From NCBI GenBank assembly GCA_017397305.1, contig JAFQJB010000007.1, positions 1 to 64,000 on the forward strand: a DNA stretch of 64,000 nt, given 5' to 3'. The translations under genes were made by a program, and so were the position numbers. This document shows, piece by piece, positions 1 through 8,334 of this stretch (positions are counted from its first letter, which is position 1; every line of letters starts with the position of its first letter). Under the pieces are notes generated by a model, which had not been told where the DNA came from, made no database searches, and worked only from the letters and a program-made list of their open reading frames with translations. The stretch is from Clostridia bacterium (GTDB taxonomy: Bacteria; Bacillota; Clostridia; Christensenellales; Borkfalkiaceae).

Positions 1-60
1 CTCGAACCCTCGACCTCCAGCGTGACAGGCTGGCGTACTAACCATCTGTACTACCGGGCC
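1..60 (-). tRNA. tRNA-Asp (GTC), 3' end cut by window edge
   Basis: On the minus strand the 5' acceptor strand GGCCCGG begins at position 60. It is followed by a D-arm, an anticodon stem-loop reading CCTGTCACG (anticodon GTC) and a T-arm ending in GGTTCGAG. The remaining acceptor strand lies before base 1. The body resembles the usual bacterial tRNA-Asp. It is the last of three closely spaced tRNAs transcribed leftward. Confidence 0.9.
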
Positions 61-79
61 AAATAAATAAATTAAATAA

Positions 80-156
80 TGGTGGGCCTTCACGGACTCG
101 AACCGCGGACCAATCGGTTATGAGCCGACCGCTCTAACCTACTGAGCTAAAGGCCC
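80..156 (-). tRNA. tRNA with CAT anticodon, probably tRNA-Ile2
   Basis: A complete cloverleaf on the minus strand with acceptor GGGCCTT/AAGGCCC, anticodon loop CTCATAA and encoded CCA (plus-strand TGG at 80-82). A CAT anticodon can be elongator Met or lysidine-modified Ile. The acceptor has C4-G69 and C5-G68 pairs, the pairs known in E. coli as determinants for TilS recognition of tRNA-Ile2. The body (TTTAGCTCAG, GGCTCATAACCG) is also closer to Ile2 genes, so I favour Ile2. Elongator Met is not excluded. Confidence 0.85.
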
Positions 157-195
157 CTAAAACGTGTAATTAGGGTTAAAAGGGTAATGCTATGA

Positions 196-271
196 TGGTC
201 GGGGTGAAGAGACTCGAACTCCCGACCCCATGGTCCCAAACCACGTGCGCTACCAACTGCGCTACACCCCG
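196..271 (-). tRNA. tRNA-Pro (TGG)
   Basis: A complete minus-strand cloverleaf with acceptor CGGGGTG/CACCCCG, anticodon loop TTTGGGA (anticodon TGG) and T-arm GGGAGTTCGAGTCTC. The terminal CCA is encoded (plus-strand TGG at 196-198). It is the promoter-proximal tRNA of the Pro, Ile/Met, Asp cluster. Confidence 0.95.
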
Positions 272-291
272 CTCAATCACGACGCCTTAAT

Positions 292-320
292 ATACTATAA
301 TAAATCTAAAAAAAAGTCAA
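292..320 (-). promoter_or_regulatory. putative promoter of the tRNA cluster
   Basis: On the minus strand TTGACT (plus 315-320) is followed, 17 bases on, by TAGTAT (plus 292-297); an overlapping TATAGT gives 15-base spacing. It lies about 20 bases before the tRNA-Pro 5' end. The -35 is good and the -10 only fair. Confidence 0.4.
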
Positions 321-471
321 CAGTTTTAACAAGGTTTTTTCAAAATTTTTTATAGTTTTTTTTATTTTCTTAAAATTGACCTTTTTGACAATATAATACC
401 ATAAATAACGATAAAAAACAAAATTTTATAACGGCAATCTATTAAACTTAGTCTAAGAAATTGGAGGGGAT

Positions 472-780
472 ATGGAAATCAAGTATAAAAAAGACGCGCG
501 CTCAACTACTATTTACGTTTATGGCGAACTGGACGAATGTTCGGCATCTAGCGCGCGTGTAATTATGGATAAAATACTAAACGATAATCTTGAAACAAGC
601 AAAGTTATCTTCGACCTATCGGGGCTTTCGTTTATGGATAGCACGGGAATAGGGCTATTGATTGGAAGATACAAAAAACTTAAACAGTTTAATATACCTT
701 CATACATATCGGGCGCGAGCGTCGGGGCAGAAAAGGTGATTGAACTTGCAGGGCTATATAAAATCATGCCCAAATTTTGA
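472..780 (+). CDS. spoIIAA: anti-sigma-F factor antagonist SpoIIAA
   Basis: A 102-residue single STAS-domain protein, the normal size for the family. In forespore activation, dephosphorylated SpoIIAA binds SpoIIAB and frees sigma-F; SpoIIAB inactivates it by phosphorylating one serine. The signature FMDSTGIGLLIGRYK is intact, with Ser57 as the expected phosphorylation site next to Asp56. The start has a strong Shine-Dalgarno site (GGAGGGG, 463-469). It is first in a three-gene set with spoIIAB and sigF, which fixes the identity over generic STAS proteins. I found no convincing sigma-H promoter in the A+T-rich 280-460 region. Confidence 0.96.
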   Translation: MEIKYKKDARSTTIYVYGELDECSASSARVIMDKILNDNLETSKVIFDLSGLSFMDSTGIGLLIGRYKKLKQFNIPSYISGASVGAEKVIELAGLYKIMPKF

Positions 781-795
781 TAGGAGAAAATATTA

Positions 796-1221
796 ATGGA
801 AAACAAAATGAAACTTACCTTTCCGTCACACTCGTCCAACCAAGCCTTTGCAAGAAACGTAATTTCTTGCTTTGCACTATCACTTAATCCAAGCGTTGCG
901 GAAATTTCGGACATTAAGACTGCCGTCAGCGAGGCGGTTACAAATGCGGTTGTGCACGGCTATCCAAACTCGGTTGGGGAAATTGTTTTAGAGGCTCTAA
1001 TAAGCGGAAATTCATTACATATAACTGTTAGCGATAATGGGATTGGTATCGATAACGTAGAGGAGGCGCTCGAGCCGTTTTATACCACAAAACCAGAGGA
1101 CGAAAGGTCGGGAATGGGCTTTTCAATCATAAAAAGTTTTATGGACGAAATGCGTGTGGAATCAATTAAAGGGCAAGGCACCAAGGTTTATATGTCAAAA
1201 AACTTAAAAACCGATTCGTAA
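796..1221 (+). CDS. spoIIAB: anti-sigma-F factor / serine kinase SpoIIAB
   Basis: A 141-residue GHKL-fold kinase that holds sigma-F inactive with ATP bound and phosphorylates SpoIIAA. The ATP site is complete: N box EAVTNAVVHGY, G1 box DNGIGI and G2 box SGMGFSIIKSF. It starts 15 bases after spoIIAA with AGGAGA as ribosome site, and sigF follows 10 bases later, so it is surely co-transcribed and probably translationally coupled. Length and gene order match the SpoIIAB family; no key residue is missing. Confidence 0.96.
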   Translation: MENKMKLTFPSHSSNQAFARNVISCFALSLNPSVAEISDIKTAVSEAVTNAVVHGYPNSVGEIVLEALISGNSLHITVSDNGIGIDNVEEALEPFYTTKPEDERSGMGFSIIKSFMDEMRVESIKGQGTKVYMSKNLKTDS

Positions 1222-1231
1222 AGGGTAAAAA

Positions 1232-1948
1232 ATGCTTAATCAAGAAGAATTGCTTGATTACATAAGAAAAGCTAAACTTGGCGACGAAAAAGCCAAAGAA
1301 ATGATATTTTTGCACAACGAACCGCTGATTAAGAGCATAATTCGGCGATTTAAGAATAAGGGTGTTGAGTATGACGATTTATATCAAATAGCAAGTATCG
1401 GCTTTTTGAAGGCTATAAACAACTTTGACGAGAGTTTTTGTGTAAAGTTTTCAACGTATAGCGTTCCCATGGTTATTGGTGAAATAAAACGATATATGAG
1501 GGACAACGGTGCTATAAAAGTTTCTAGAACACTAAAAATTTTAGCAAATAAAATCAATAAGTTTATAGACGCGTATCAAACCGAAAACAATCAGTCACCA
1601 TCAATCGAGACTATTGCTGAAAAGTTTGAGGTTTCCGCAGAAGAAGTTGTGGTTGCCTTAGATAGCGTTAAAATGCCGCTTTCAATATTCGACAAGTTTG
1701 AAGATGACGACGAGGGACAAGAACTTATTGATAAAATCCCATATGAAGATAACGAGGATAGCACGCTTAATAAAATTCAATTATCTACAATTATAGAAAC
1801 GCTTAGTGATAGGGAGAAGAAAATTATATTTTTAAGATACTTTAGGGACAAAACGCAAATTGAGATTGCTGAAACAATGGGCGTTTCGCAAGTTCAAATT
1901 TCAAGATTAGAAAATAAAATCATAGATAAAATACGGCTAAAATTTTAG
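1232..1948 (+). CDS. sigF: RNA polymerase sigma-F factor
   Basis: A 238-residue sigma-70 group 3 factor that directs the first forespore transcription. Region 2 is seen in YDDLYQIASIGFLKAINNFDES through VIGEIKRYMRDN. Region 3 covers about residues 100-150, and region 4 is LSDREKKIIFLRYF with the helix-turn-helix TQIEIAETMGVSQVQISRLE. Sigma-F, -G and -B are close relatives; the position directly after spoIIAA and spoIIAB decides for sigma-F. The stop codon lies inside the terminator hairpin at 1933-1952, so the spoIIA transcript ends here. Confidence 0.95.
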   Translation: MLNQEELLDYIRKAKLGDEKAKEMIFLHNEPLIKSIIRRFKNKGVEYDDLYQIASIGFLKAINNFDESFCVKFSTYSVPMVIGEIKRYMRDNGAIKVSRTLKILANKINKFIDAYQTENNQSPSIETIAEKFEVSAEEVVVALDSVKMPLSIFDKFEDDDEGQELIDKIPYEDNEDSTLNKIQLSTIIETLSDREKKIIFLRYFRDKTQIEIAETMGVSQVQISRLENKIIDKIRLKF

Positions 1949-1961
1949 CCGTTATTTTTTT
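1933..1961 (+). terminator. intrinsic terminator of the spoIIA operon
   Basis: The perfect palindrome ACGGCTAAAATTTTAGCCGT (1933-1952) is followed by ATTTTTTTT. It contains the sigF stop codon. It separates the sigma-H/A type spoIIA unit from the late-expressed spoVA genes. Confidence 0.88.
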
Positions 1962-2083
1962 GTATAATAGCAAAAGTTTTCCGCATATTAAGGGTATGAA
2001 AACAATAAATAGGGCATCATATCTAAAAAATATTGACGAAAGAGAAATAAATCATAACGACTTCATTAAAAAGGAGCATAAGA

Positions 2084-2545
2084 ATGAAAACTAGCAAGGA
2101 ATTTACTAACGAAAACTATCTAGATTATGTCAAACATATTGCGCCTAAAACCAAGCAGAAAAGAACTATATTCCACGCCTTTTGGGTGGGTGGACTGATA
2201 TGTTCAATCGGTCAAGGTTTTAGAATGGCTTTAGAGAGTGTATTCAACCTTAAGGGTGACGAATTATCCGCATACGTTTCTATGATAATGATATTTTTAG
2301 GTGCATTTTTAACGGGACTTGGTGTTTACGATAGAATAGGTAAATATGCAGGTGGAGGCTCTATAGTGCCGATAACAGGCTTTGCAAACTCTGTAGTTTC
2401 GCCCGCTATGGAGTTCAAGACTGAAGGGTACGTGTATGGAACTGCTGCAAAAATGTTCGTTGTAGCGGGTCCAATCATAGTTTTTGGTATTGCAAGTAGT
2501 GTTTTGATTGGGCTGATTTATTTTGTAGGATATAGGATATTTTAA
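2084..2545 (+). CDS. spoVAC: stage V sporulation protein SpoVAC
   Basis: A 153-residue membrane protein of the SpoVA channel, which moves dipicolinic acid into the spore core and releases it in germination. About four hydrophobic segments are visible after a charged N-terminus, plus the family motif GGGSIVPITGFANSVVSPAMEFK. The ribosome site AAGGAG lies 8 bases before ATG. SpoVA genes are sigma-G controlled in Bacillus. Upstream, CATCATA (2015-2021) fits a sigma-G -10, with GTATG (1994-1998) as a weak -35 at non-ideal spacing. The stop overlaps the spoVAD start by one base. Confidence 0.93.
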   Translation: MKTSKEFTNENYLDYVKHIAPKTKQKRTIFHAFWVGGLICSIGQGFRMALESVFNLKGDELSAYVSMIMIFLGAFLTGLGVYDRIGKYAGGGSIVPITGFANSVVSPAMEFKTEGYVYGTAAKMFVVAGPIIVFGIASSVLIGLIYFVGYRIF

Positions 2546-3534
2546 TGAAAAGAACGATTTTTTTTAATAATAAACCGAAAATTATAGGGTGTTCAGCCGT
2601 TGCTGGCCCAAAAGAATCTAGCGGAAGTATAAAAGATTATATTCAAATTAAACTTTTAGACGATATGTTCGGTGAAAAAACCTTTGAAAAAGCCGAAACA
2701 AAAATGCTGTTTTCGGCAATAAAAGACTGCTTTTTTAGTGCTAAAAAGAGTGAGAGTGAAGTGGACGCTATAATCTCAGGCGATTTGCTTAACCAAATTA
2801 TTGCTTCAACCTTTTCAGCAAGGAACTTTTCTTGCGGATACGTTGGTGTTTATAATGCTTGCGCCACCTTTACTGAGGCATTAACACTAGGCGCTATGAT
2901 GATTGACGGAGGATATTTTAACAACGTGGTTTGTGCTACAAGCAGTCATTTTTCATCGGCTGAAAGGCAATATAGGTATCCGCTAGAACTAGGCTCAACA
3001 AGACCACCTCAGTCACAATGGACGGTAACTGGTGCGGGGGCAAGCCTCATCTCACGGAATGGAGAAGGACCAAAAATTATTAGCGCTACCATAGGAAAAG
3101 TGGTCGATTTTGGTGTTTTAGACGCAAATAACATGGGCGCGGCAATGGCGGCAGCTGCTGCAAATACCATTTTAACTCACTTTATCGACTGCAAGATTAC
3201 TAATAATGAATACGACCTTATAGTGACTGGTGACCTCGGGACTTTAGGTTCTAGAATCGTTAAAGATTTACTATGGGAAAAGGGTTTTGACATAGAAAAA
3301 CAACACGTCGATTGCGGAGAGTTAATTTACAGTATTAAAGAGGACGAGTATCAGGGCGGAAGCGGTGCTGGGTGCAGTTCGGTTGTGTTTAATTCCTACC
3401 TTATGGATAAATTAAAGAAAAAGAAGTTAAATAAGATATTGTTGGTTGCAACGGGTGCGCTTTTATCTTCGGTATCATCGCAACAAGGTGAGAGTATCCC
3501 TAGTATTGCACATGCAGTTGCAGTGGAGAGTTAA
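2545..3534 (+). CDS. spoVAD: stage V sporulation protein SpoVAD
   Basis: A 329-residue soluble, thiolase-fold subunit of the SpoVA complex; the Bacillus protein binds dipicolinate and sits on the outer face of the inner spore membrane. Family blocks seen are NACATFTEALTLGAMM, SSHFSSAERQYRYPLELG, RPPQSQWTVTGAGA and GGSGAGCSSVVFNSYLM. It overlaps spoVAC by one base (TAATG) and spoVAE follows after two bases, so the three are translated as a block. Length is typical. Confidence 0.95.
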   Translation: MKRTIFFNNKPKIIGCSAVAGPKESSGSIKDYIQIKLLDDMFGEKTFEKAETKMLFSAIKDCFFSAKKSESEVDAIISGDLLNQIIASTFSARNFSCGYVGVYNACATFTEALTLGAMMIDGGYFNNVVCATSSHFSSAERQYRYPLELGSTRPPQSQWTVTGAGASLISRNGEGPKIISATIGKVVDFGVLDANNMGAAMAAAAANTILTHFIDCKITNNEYDLIVTGDLGTLGSRIVKDLLWEKGFDIEKQHVDCGELIYSIKEDEYQGGSGAGCSSVVFNSYLMDKLKKKKLNKILLVATGALLSSVSSQQGESIPSIAHAVAVES

Positions 3535-3536
3535 TT

Positions 3537-3911
3537 ATGTTGATTGAAACTTTATTTATGTTCTTAAAAGTTTTCGTTGTTGGCGGTGCAATATGCGTTA
3601 TTGCACAAATTTTAATAAACTACACCAAAATAACCGCGGGTAAAATCTTGGTTTATTTCTTGCTTGCGGGCGCACTTTTACAAGCGGTTGGGGTTTATCA
3701 GTACATCGTTGACTTTGCGGGGGCAGGGGCAACCGTTCCAATCTCTGGTTTTGGTTATTTACTTGCCGACGGGGCGATTAAAGGTGCAAAAAATAGCTTA
3801 TTTGAGGCAATAACTGGTGGAATTACTTCCGCCGGCATGGGTATAACTGCAGCAATAATTTTTGGGTACGTTTTTTCGCTTGTATTTAAATCTAAGTCTA
3901 AAAGAAACTAA
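3537..3911 (+). CDS. spoVAE: stage V sporulation protein SpoVAE (SpoVAEb type)
   Basis: A 124-residue membrane protein with four hydrophobic segments, the third essential component of the minimal spoVA C-D-E set found in clostridia. It carries GAGATVPISGFGYLLADGAIKGAK, recognisably related to the GGGSIVPITGF block of SpoVAC, so the two look like ancient paralogues. A terminator-like hairpin begins about 55 bases after its stop. Confidence 0.93.
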   Translation: MLIETLFMFLKVFVVGGAICVIAQILINYTKITAGKILVYFLLAGALLQAVGVYQYIVDFAGAGATVPISGFGYLLADGAIKGAKNSLFEAITGGITSAGMGITAAIIFGYVFSLVFKSKSKRN

Positions 3912-3929
3912 AATCGAATATGCTATTAT

Positions 3930-4595
3930 ATGATTGAATGTACGGATAGTTATATTTACTATAAAAAACACCGCAAAGGAAGATTTAAGCGGTGTTTTTG
4001 CTTATTTTTGGTGCTATTAATACTGATTTCGGGCTTTTTTTATTATAAAAAAGTAGTTTGCAAACAAGTTGTTAAGATTTGCGCCGACTATACGCACGCT
4101 TTTAGTACCGAGGCGGTAAATCGTGCCGTACTCGATTCTTTGAGCGATGGTGTAAAATACACCGACGTTATTGAGGTTGAAAAAAATAACGACGGGGAAA
4201 TTACCTTAATGACGACAAATGCCGTTAAAGTAAATGCGTTAAGTAGAGAAATAGTCGTGCAAACAGCCGATAATTTAACAAAAAAACTAAATGCTGGAAT
4301 TCCTATACCAATACTGACGTTTTTTGGATTTTCAATATTGTCTGGTTATGGCGGAAACGTGGACCTAAAAACTTGTTCAGTGACGGGTGTTACTTGCGAA
4401 TTTTTTTCTAAATTTACGTCGGTAGGCATAAATCAAACCTTGCATTCGATTTACATAAAAGTTATATCAAACGTAAGCATTGAAATACCACTAGATAACA
4501 AGTCAGTGCGTTGCGAGACGGACGTTTTAATAAGTGAGGCGGTTTTGGTTGGAAAAGTTCCGTCGGTATATCTCGACGGAAAACTTTTTTCCTAA
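3930..4595 (+). CDS. yunB: YunB-like sporulation protein
   Basis: A 221-residue protein with one N-terminal membrane helix (about residues 22-39) and a conserved outer domain, including LNAGIPIPILTFFGFSILSGYGG and FTSVGINQTLHSIYIKVISNVSIEIPL. This matches YunB of Bacillus, a sigma-E-dependent mother-cell protein involved in spore formation whose biochemical role is unknown. The start is uncertain. ATG at 3930 has no Shine-Dalgarno site, and a hairpin with a T-run (3964-4000) lies inside the first codons. No better in-frame ATG exists. Confidence 0.82.
   Translation: MIECTDSYIYYKKHRKGRFKRCFCLFLVLLILISGFFYYKKVVCKQVVKICADYTHAFSTEAVNRAVLDSLSDGVKYTDVIEVEKNNDGEITLMTTNAVKVNALSREIVVQTADNLTKKLNAGIPIPILTFFGFSILSGYGGNVDLKTCSVTGVTCEFFSKFTSVGINQTLHSIYIKVISNVSIEIPLDNKSVRCETDVLISEAVLVGKVPSVYLDGKLFS
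3964..4000 (+). terminator. hairpin with T-run after spoVA, inside the yunB 5' coding region
   Basis: AAAAACACCGC (3964-3974) pairs with GCGGTGTTTTT (3989-3999) around a 14-base loop, giving an intrinsic-terminator shape about 53 bases after the spoVAE stop. It is also in frame as yunB codons for KKHRKGRFKRCF. It could end the spoVA transcript or attenuate read-through into yunB. Confidence 0.5.
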
Positions 4596-4624
4596 AATAA
4601 AAACACATATCCACAAGTATTTTG

Positions 4625-4653
4625 TTGACAATTATAACTTTTATAGTTATAAT
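4625..4653 (+). promoter_or_regulatory. consensus sigma-A promoter of the pheST operon
   Basis: TTGACA (4625-4630) and TATAAT (4648-4653) with 17-base spacing, a perfect match to the vegetative consensus. The predicted start near 4660 places the whole T-box in the leader, so control must come mostly from the leader. Confidence 0.88.
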
Positions 4654-4659
4654 ATATAA

Positions 4660-4892
4660 AAACGTCGACAAAGATTGGCAAGTTTTACCTAGGCTGTCAA
4701 AGAGAAAATGTCCGTGGCTGAAAGGCATTTACAGTTGAAAACTTGACCGTTTCACTTTGGAGTTGTGCGCTGAAAATAAAAGTAGGATGCATCGGTTAAT
4801 CCCCGTTATAAGATGAAGAGGATTGGGAAACCAATTGAATTAGGTGGTAACGCGTTAACGACGCCCTAAAATAAGGGTGTCGTTTATTTTTT
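4660..4892 (+). ncRNA. T-box leader sensing tRNA-Phe
   Basis: A transcribed leader upstream of pheS. The T-box core AGGTGGTAACGCG (4842-4854) contains UGGU, complementary to an ACCA tRNA 3' end. The terminator stem ACGACGCCCT/AGGGTGTCGT (4858-4867 and 4874-4883) is followed by a T-run, and the T-box 3' part would compete with it. In stem I, TTC (4751-4753) followed by ACTTTGGAG is in the usual specifier position and codes Phe, matching the downstream gene. AGAGA and a GTGGCTG apical loop are also visible. Uncharged tRNA-Phe would favour read-through. Confidence 0.93.
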
Positions 4893-4903
4893 TAGGAGGA
4901 ATT

Positions 4904-5929
4904 ATGCAAGAAAAATTTGCGATTATTAAAAGCAATGCAGTAGCGGAAATTGAAAAGGTTAATTCAACCCGCGAACTTAACGATTTGAAGGTTAAGTATT
5001 TAGGAAAAAGCGGTGAAATTACCGCGCTACTTCGCGGAATGAAGGATATCCCCGCGGAAAAACGTTCGGAATTCGGCAAAATGGTAAACGACCTTAAGGT
5101 TGAAGTTGGCGAAATCTTCGAACAAAAAGAAGCAGGGTTAAAGGAAAAAGAATTGCTTGAAAAGTTTGAAAAAGAGGCAATTGACATCACCCTTCCCGGT
5201 AAAAAGATTAAAACGGGTAATTTGCACCCCATTAATATTGTTAAAAACGAAATTATAAACGCTTTTTCGGGAATGGGATTTGAAATATTTGAAGGGCCGG
5301 AAATCGAAACCGATTACTATTGTTTCCAAGCCTTAAATATCCCCAAAGACCACCCCGCAAGAGACATGCAAGACACCTTCTATATTGATGAAGATATCGT
5401 TTTAAGGTCGCAAACTTCAACTGGTCAAATTAGGGTAATGGAGAAAAAACAACCTCCTATCAAAATTTTAAGTCCTGGGAGGGTGTACCGTTCGGATGAC
5501 GACGCGTCGCACTCACCGATGTTCCACCAATGCGAAGGGTTGGTTGTGGATAAAGGCATTTCTCTTTGCGATTTACAAGGTCTTTTAGACGAATTTGTAA
5601 AACTTGTTTTTGACAAACAAACAAAAACCCGTCTTCGTCCTTCATTCTTCCCGTTCACTGAACCTAGCGTAGAGGTTGACGTAACTTGTTCAAAGTGTCA
5701 CGGCAAAGGTTGTAGTTTGTGTAAGGGAACGGGCTGGATAGAAATTCTTGGCGCGGGCATAGTAAACAAAAAGGTTTTGGAAAATTGCGGTATTGATTCT
5801 AACGAATATTCGGGTCTTGCTTTCGGTCTTGGTATCGAAAGGGTAACCATGATTAAATACGGCATCACCGACATTAGAACGCTATTTGAAAATAACGTTA
5901 AGTTCTTAAAACAATTCGATAGGAGATAA
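4904..5929 (+). CDS. pheS: phenylalanyl-tRNA synthetase alpha subunit
   Basis: The catalytic subunit of the alpha2-beta2 enzyme that charges tRNA-Phe. I chose ATG 4904 (341 residues): AGGAGG lies just before it, whereas the upstream in-frame ATG falls inside the T-box terminator. An N-terminal coiled-coil tRNA-binding arm (about 1-85) is followed by the class II core with FEGPEIETDYYCFQALNIPKDHPARD, RSDDDASHSPMFHQCEGLVVD and motif 3 GLAFGLGIERVTMIKYG. A CSKCHGKGCSLC cluster, common in bacterial PheS, is present. pheT follows after two bases. Confidence 0.98.
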   Translation: MQEKFAIIKSNAVAEIEKVNSTRELNDLKVKYLGKSGEITALLRGMKDIPAEKRSEFGKMVNDLKVEVGEIFEQKEAGLKEKELLEKFEKEAIDITLPGKKIKTGNLHPINIVKNEIINAFSGMGFEIFEGPEIETDYYCFQALNIPKDHPARDMQDTFYIDEDIVLRSQTSTGQIRVMEKKQPPIKILSPGRVYRSDDDASHSPMFHQCEGLVVDKGISLCDLQGLLDEFVKLVFDKQTKTRLRPSFFPFTEPSVEVDVTCSKCHGKGCSLCKGTGWIEILGAGIVNKKVLENCGIDSNEYSGLAFGLGIERVTMIKYGITDIRTLFENNVKFLKQFDRR

Positions 5930-5931
5930 TT

Positions 5932-8334
5932 ATGAAAGCACCACTTTCTTGGTTAAAAGAATACGTAGATATAGATATTACACCCGAAGAGTTGGAAGCA
6001 AAGCTTTTCTCGTGCGGGCTTGAAGTTGAAGAAACCATTTATTTTGGCAAAAATATTGATAAAATTGTCGTTGCTAAGATATTAAAAACCGAAAAACACC
6101 CCAATGCAGACAAGCTTACGGTAACTCAAATCGATGCGGGAAAATACGGTCAATTACAAATTATTACCGCTGCGACAAACATTTTTGAAGGCGCGTTAGT
6201 TCCCGTTGCACTCGACGGCTCAACGTTGTTTAACGGCGAGCACATTTACAATGGTCAACTAAGGGGCTTGCCGTCGTTTGGTATGTTCTGTTCTGGTGAA
6301 GAACTCGGTATTACCGACGACTTTTATCCTGGTGCATCGGTAAACGGTATTTTAATTTTGAAAGAAGACTATCCTTTGGGCGCTGAAGTTAAGGAAGTTT
6401 TGGGTATTGAAGATATTATTTTTGATATCAACGTAACAGCAAACCGCCCTGATTGTCAGTCGATTTTAGGTATTGCAAGGGAAGTTGCGGCAGTTTTAGA
6501 TAAACCCGTAAAAGAGCCCGCTTACGATTACGTTGCAACCAAAGGCGTTTCAACAAAGGCTACAATAAAGGTTAGTGATTTAGCACCCGAACTTTGCCCA
6601 AGATACATGGCTCATTACGTTAAAAACCTTAAAATTGGCGAGTCACCCATGTGGATGAAAAAGAGACTGTTTAGTGCTGGTTTAAGGTCGATTTCCAACA
6701 TCGTTGACGTTACAAACTACGTTCTTTTAGAAATCGGTCAACCCATGCATGCGTTTGACCTAAGCGACCTTGACGGCGCGGAAATTATCGTTCGTAGGGC
6801 TAACGAGGGCGAAAAAATCGTTACGCTTGACCAAAAGGAATTTGAACTTAACAACAATAACCTCGTTATTTGCGATAGCGTTAAGCCCGTTGCTTTGGCT
6901 GGCGTTATGGGTGGACTTAATAGTGAAATTAAAGAAACCACTAAAGACGTTATATTTGAATGTGCAAAATTTGCAAGAGACAACGTTAGAAAGACCGCAA
7001 GACTTTTAGGTCAAAGAACTGATGCATCTTCACGTTACGAAAAGGGCATCGACGCAAACTCGGCTGAAGTTGGACTAAAGAGAGCACTTCATTTGGTTCA
7101 AGAACTCGGCATGGGCGAGATTGCTGAAGATAACTACGACCTTTTGTTCGAAAAGGTTGAAAATAAGGTTATTAAAACCACCATCACCAAAATCAATGCG
7201 GTTTTAGGCATAACCGTTCCAACCGACGTTATTGAAAACGTTCTCAAGAGATTGAACTTTGGTGTGGAAATCGACGGCGATAATATCACCGTTATAGCAC
7301 CGCTATATCGTGACGATATTGAAGATTATCCCGACATTGCTGAAGAGGTTATAAGGGAATACGGCTACGACCATATCGAACCCACCTTACTTAAAACGGC
7401 AAAAATTACCGCTGGTGGTCTCAACGATGAGCAAAAGAAAATCGCTGATTTTAAGACTCTTTTGACCGGTTACGGCTTTAATGAAATTATCACATATTCT
7501 TTCGTTTCCGAAAAGGAATACGACTTGTTTGGGCTAGACAAAAATAGTGACGAACATAAATACATTAAAATTAAAAACCCACTCGGTGAAGATTTGTCGG
7601 TTATGAGAACTTCGCTTCTTCCGTCAATGTGCAGAATTTTAGCTGGCAATATTAAGAGAAAGAACCAAGAGGGTAGACTTTTTGAATTTGCTAAAATTTA
7701 TCAGCCAAAAACACTTCCATTAAAAGAACTTCCCGAAGAAAACGAGGTTGTATCTTTAGGTATGTTTGGCGTAGAAGAAGATTTCTTCTCAATTAAAGGT
7801 GTTGTTGAAGACTTGCTTTCTAACTTCACTGCGACCGCAAACGTATCATACGTTAAATGCGATAAAAAGTGTATGCACCCGACAAGAAGCGCAAACGTCG
7901 TTGTTAACGGCGAAGTAGTTGGTTATTTTGGCGAATTGTTACCGCAAATTGCCGATAAACTAGACATTGACAAACGCGTTTACGTTGGCGAAATCAAATA
8001 TAATCTCTTAAAGAAACATTTCGATGGAAAGGTTACCTTTAAACAAATCTCAAAATTCCCATCGGTTGAACGTGACCTTGCAATCTCGGTTGATGCTAAC
8101 GTTTTATGGGGTGATATCGTTGATATTATCCGTAAAAACGCGGGTGAAAACTTAGAATCTGTTAAACTTTTCGATATTTACACTGGTGACCAAATCGCTG
8201 CGGGTAAAAAGAGTATGGCTTTCAATTTAACCTTTATTTCGGCTGAAAGGACGTTAAACGTTGAAGAGATTGACCAAGTTATAAAGAATATTTTGACGGC
8301 ATTAAACAAAGAAATAGGCGCTGAATTAAGATAA
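5932..8334 (+). CDS. pheT: phenylalanyl-tRNA synthetase beta subunit
   Basis: An 800-residue beta subunit of PheRS, full length. Visible are an N-terminal OB-fold tRNA-binding domain (about 40-150, with HPNADKLTVTQIDAG), the B3/B4 editing domain (about 210-390, IVDVTNYVLLEIGQPMHAFD), a B5 domain (about 400-470), the pseudo-catalytic core and a C-terminal ferredoxin-fold anticodon-binding domain (from about 705, FPSVERDLAISVD). It is controlled with pheS by the T-box. The stop overlaps the mutS2 start by one base. Confidence 0.98.
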   Translation: MKAPLSWLKEYVDIDITPEELEAKLFSCGLEVEETIYFGKNIDKIVVAKILKTEKHPNADKLTVTQIDAGKYGQLQIITAATNIFEGALVPVALDGSTLFNGEHIYNGQLRGLPSFGMFCSGEELGITDDFYPGASVNGILILKEDYPLGAEVKEVLGIEDIIFDINVTANRPDCQSILGIAREVAAVLDKPVKEPAYDYVATKGVSTKATIKVSDLAPELCPRYMAHYVKNLKIGESPMWMKKRLFSAGLRSISNIVDVTNYVLLEIGQPMHAFDLSDLDGAEIIVRRANEGEKIVTLDQKEFELNNNNLVICDSVKPVALAGVMGGLNSEIKETTKDVIFECAKFARDNVRKTARLLGQRTDASSRYEKGIDANSAEVGLKRALHLVQELGMGEIAEDNYDLLFEKVENKVIKTTITKINAVLGITVPTDVIENVLKRLNFGVEIDGDNITVIAPLYRDDIEDYPDIAEEVIREYGYDHIEPTLLKTAKITAGGLNDEQKKIADFKTLLTGYGFNEIITYSFVSEKEYDLFGLDKNSDEHKYIKIKNPLGEDLSVMRTSLLPSMCRILAGNIKRKNQEGRLFEFAKIYQPKTLPLKELPEENEVVSLGMFGVEEDFFSIKGVVEDLLSNFTATANVSYVKCDKKCMHPTRSANVVVNGEVVGYFGELLPQIADKLDIDKRVYVGEIKYNLLKKHFDGKVTFKQISKFPSVERDLAISVDANVLWGDIVDIIRKNAGENLESVKLFDIYTGDQIAAGKKSMAFNLTFISAERTLNVEEIDQVIKNILTALNKEIGAELR

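Noticed and set aside
300..471. A sigma-H type promoter for the spoIIA operon
   Set aside because: The region has TTGACA (385-390) and many A+T boxes, but no AGGA-type -35 with a GAAT -10 at correct spacing, so I did not call one.
4462..4728. Antisense open frame across the end of yunB and the T-box
   Set aside because: It runs against strongly supported features, has no ribosome site and resembles no protein.
6738..6983. Short frames on either strand inside pheT
   Set aside because: They are shadows of the conserved pheT reading frame, with no initiation signals.
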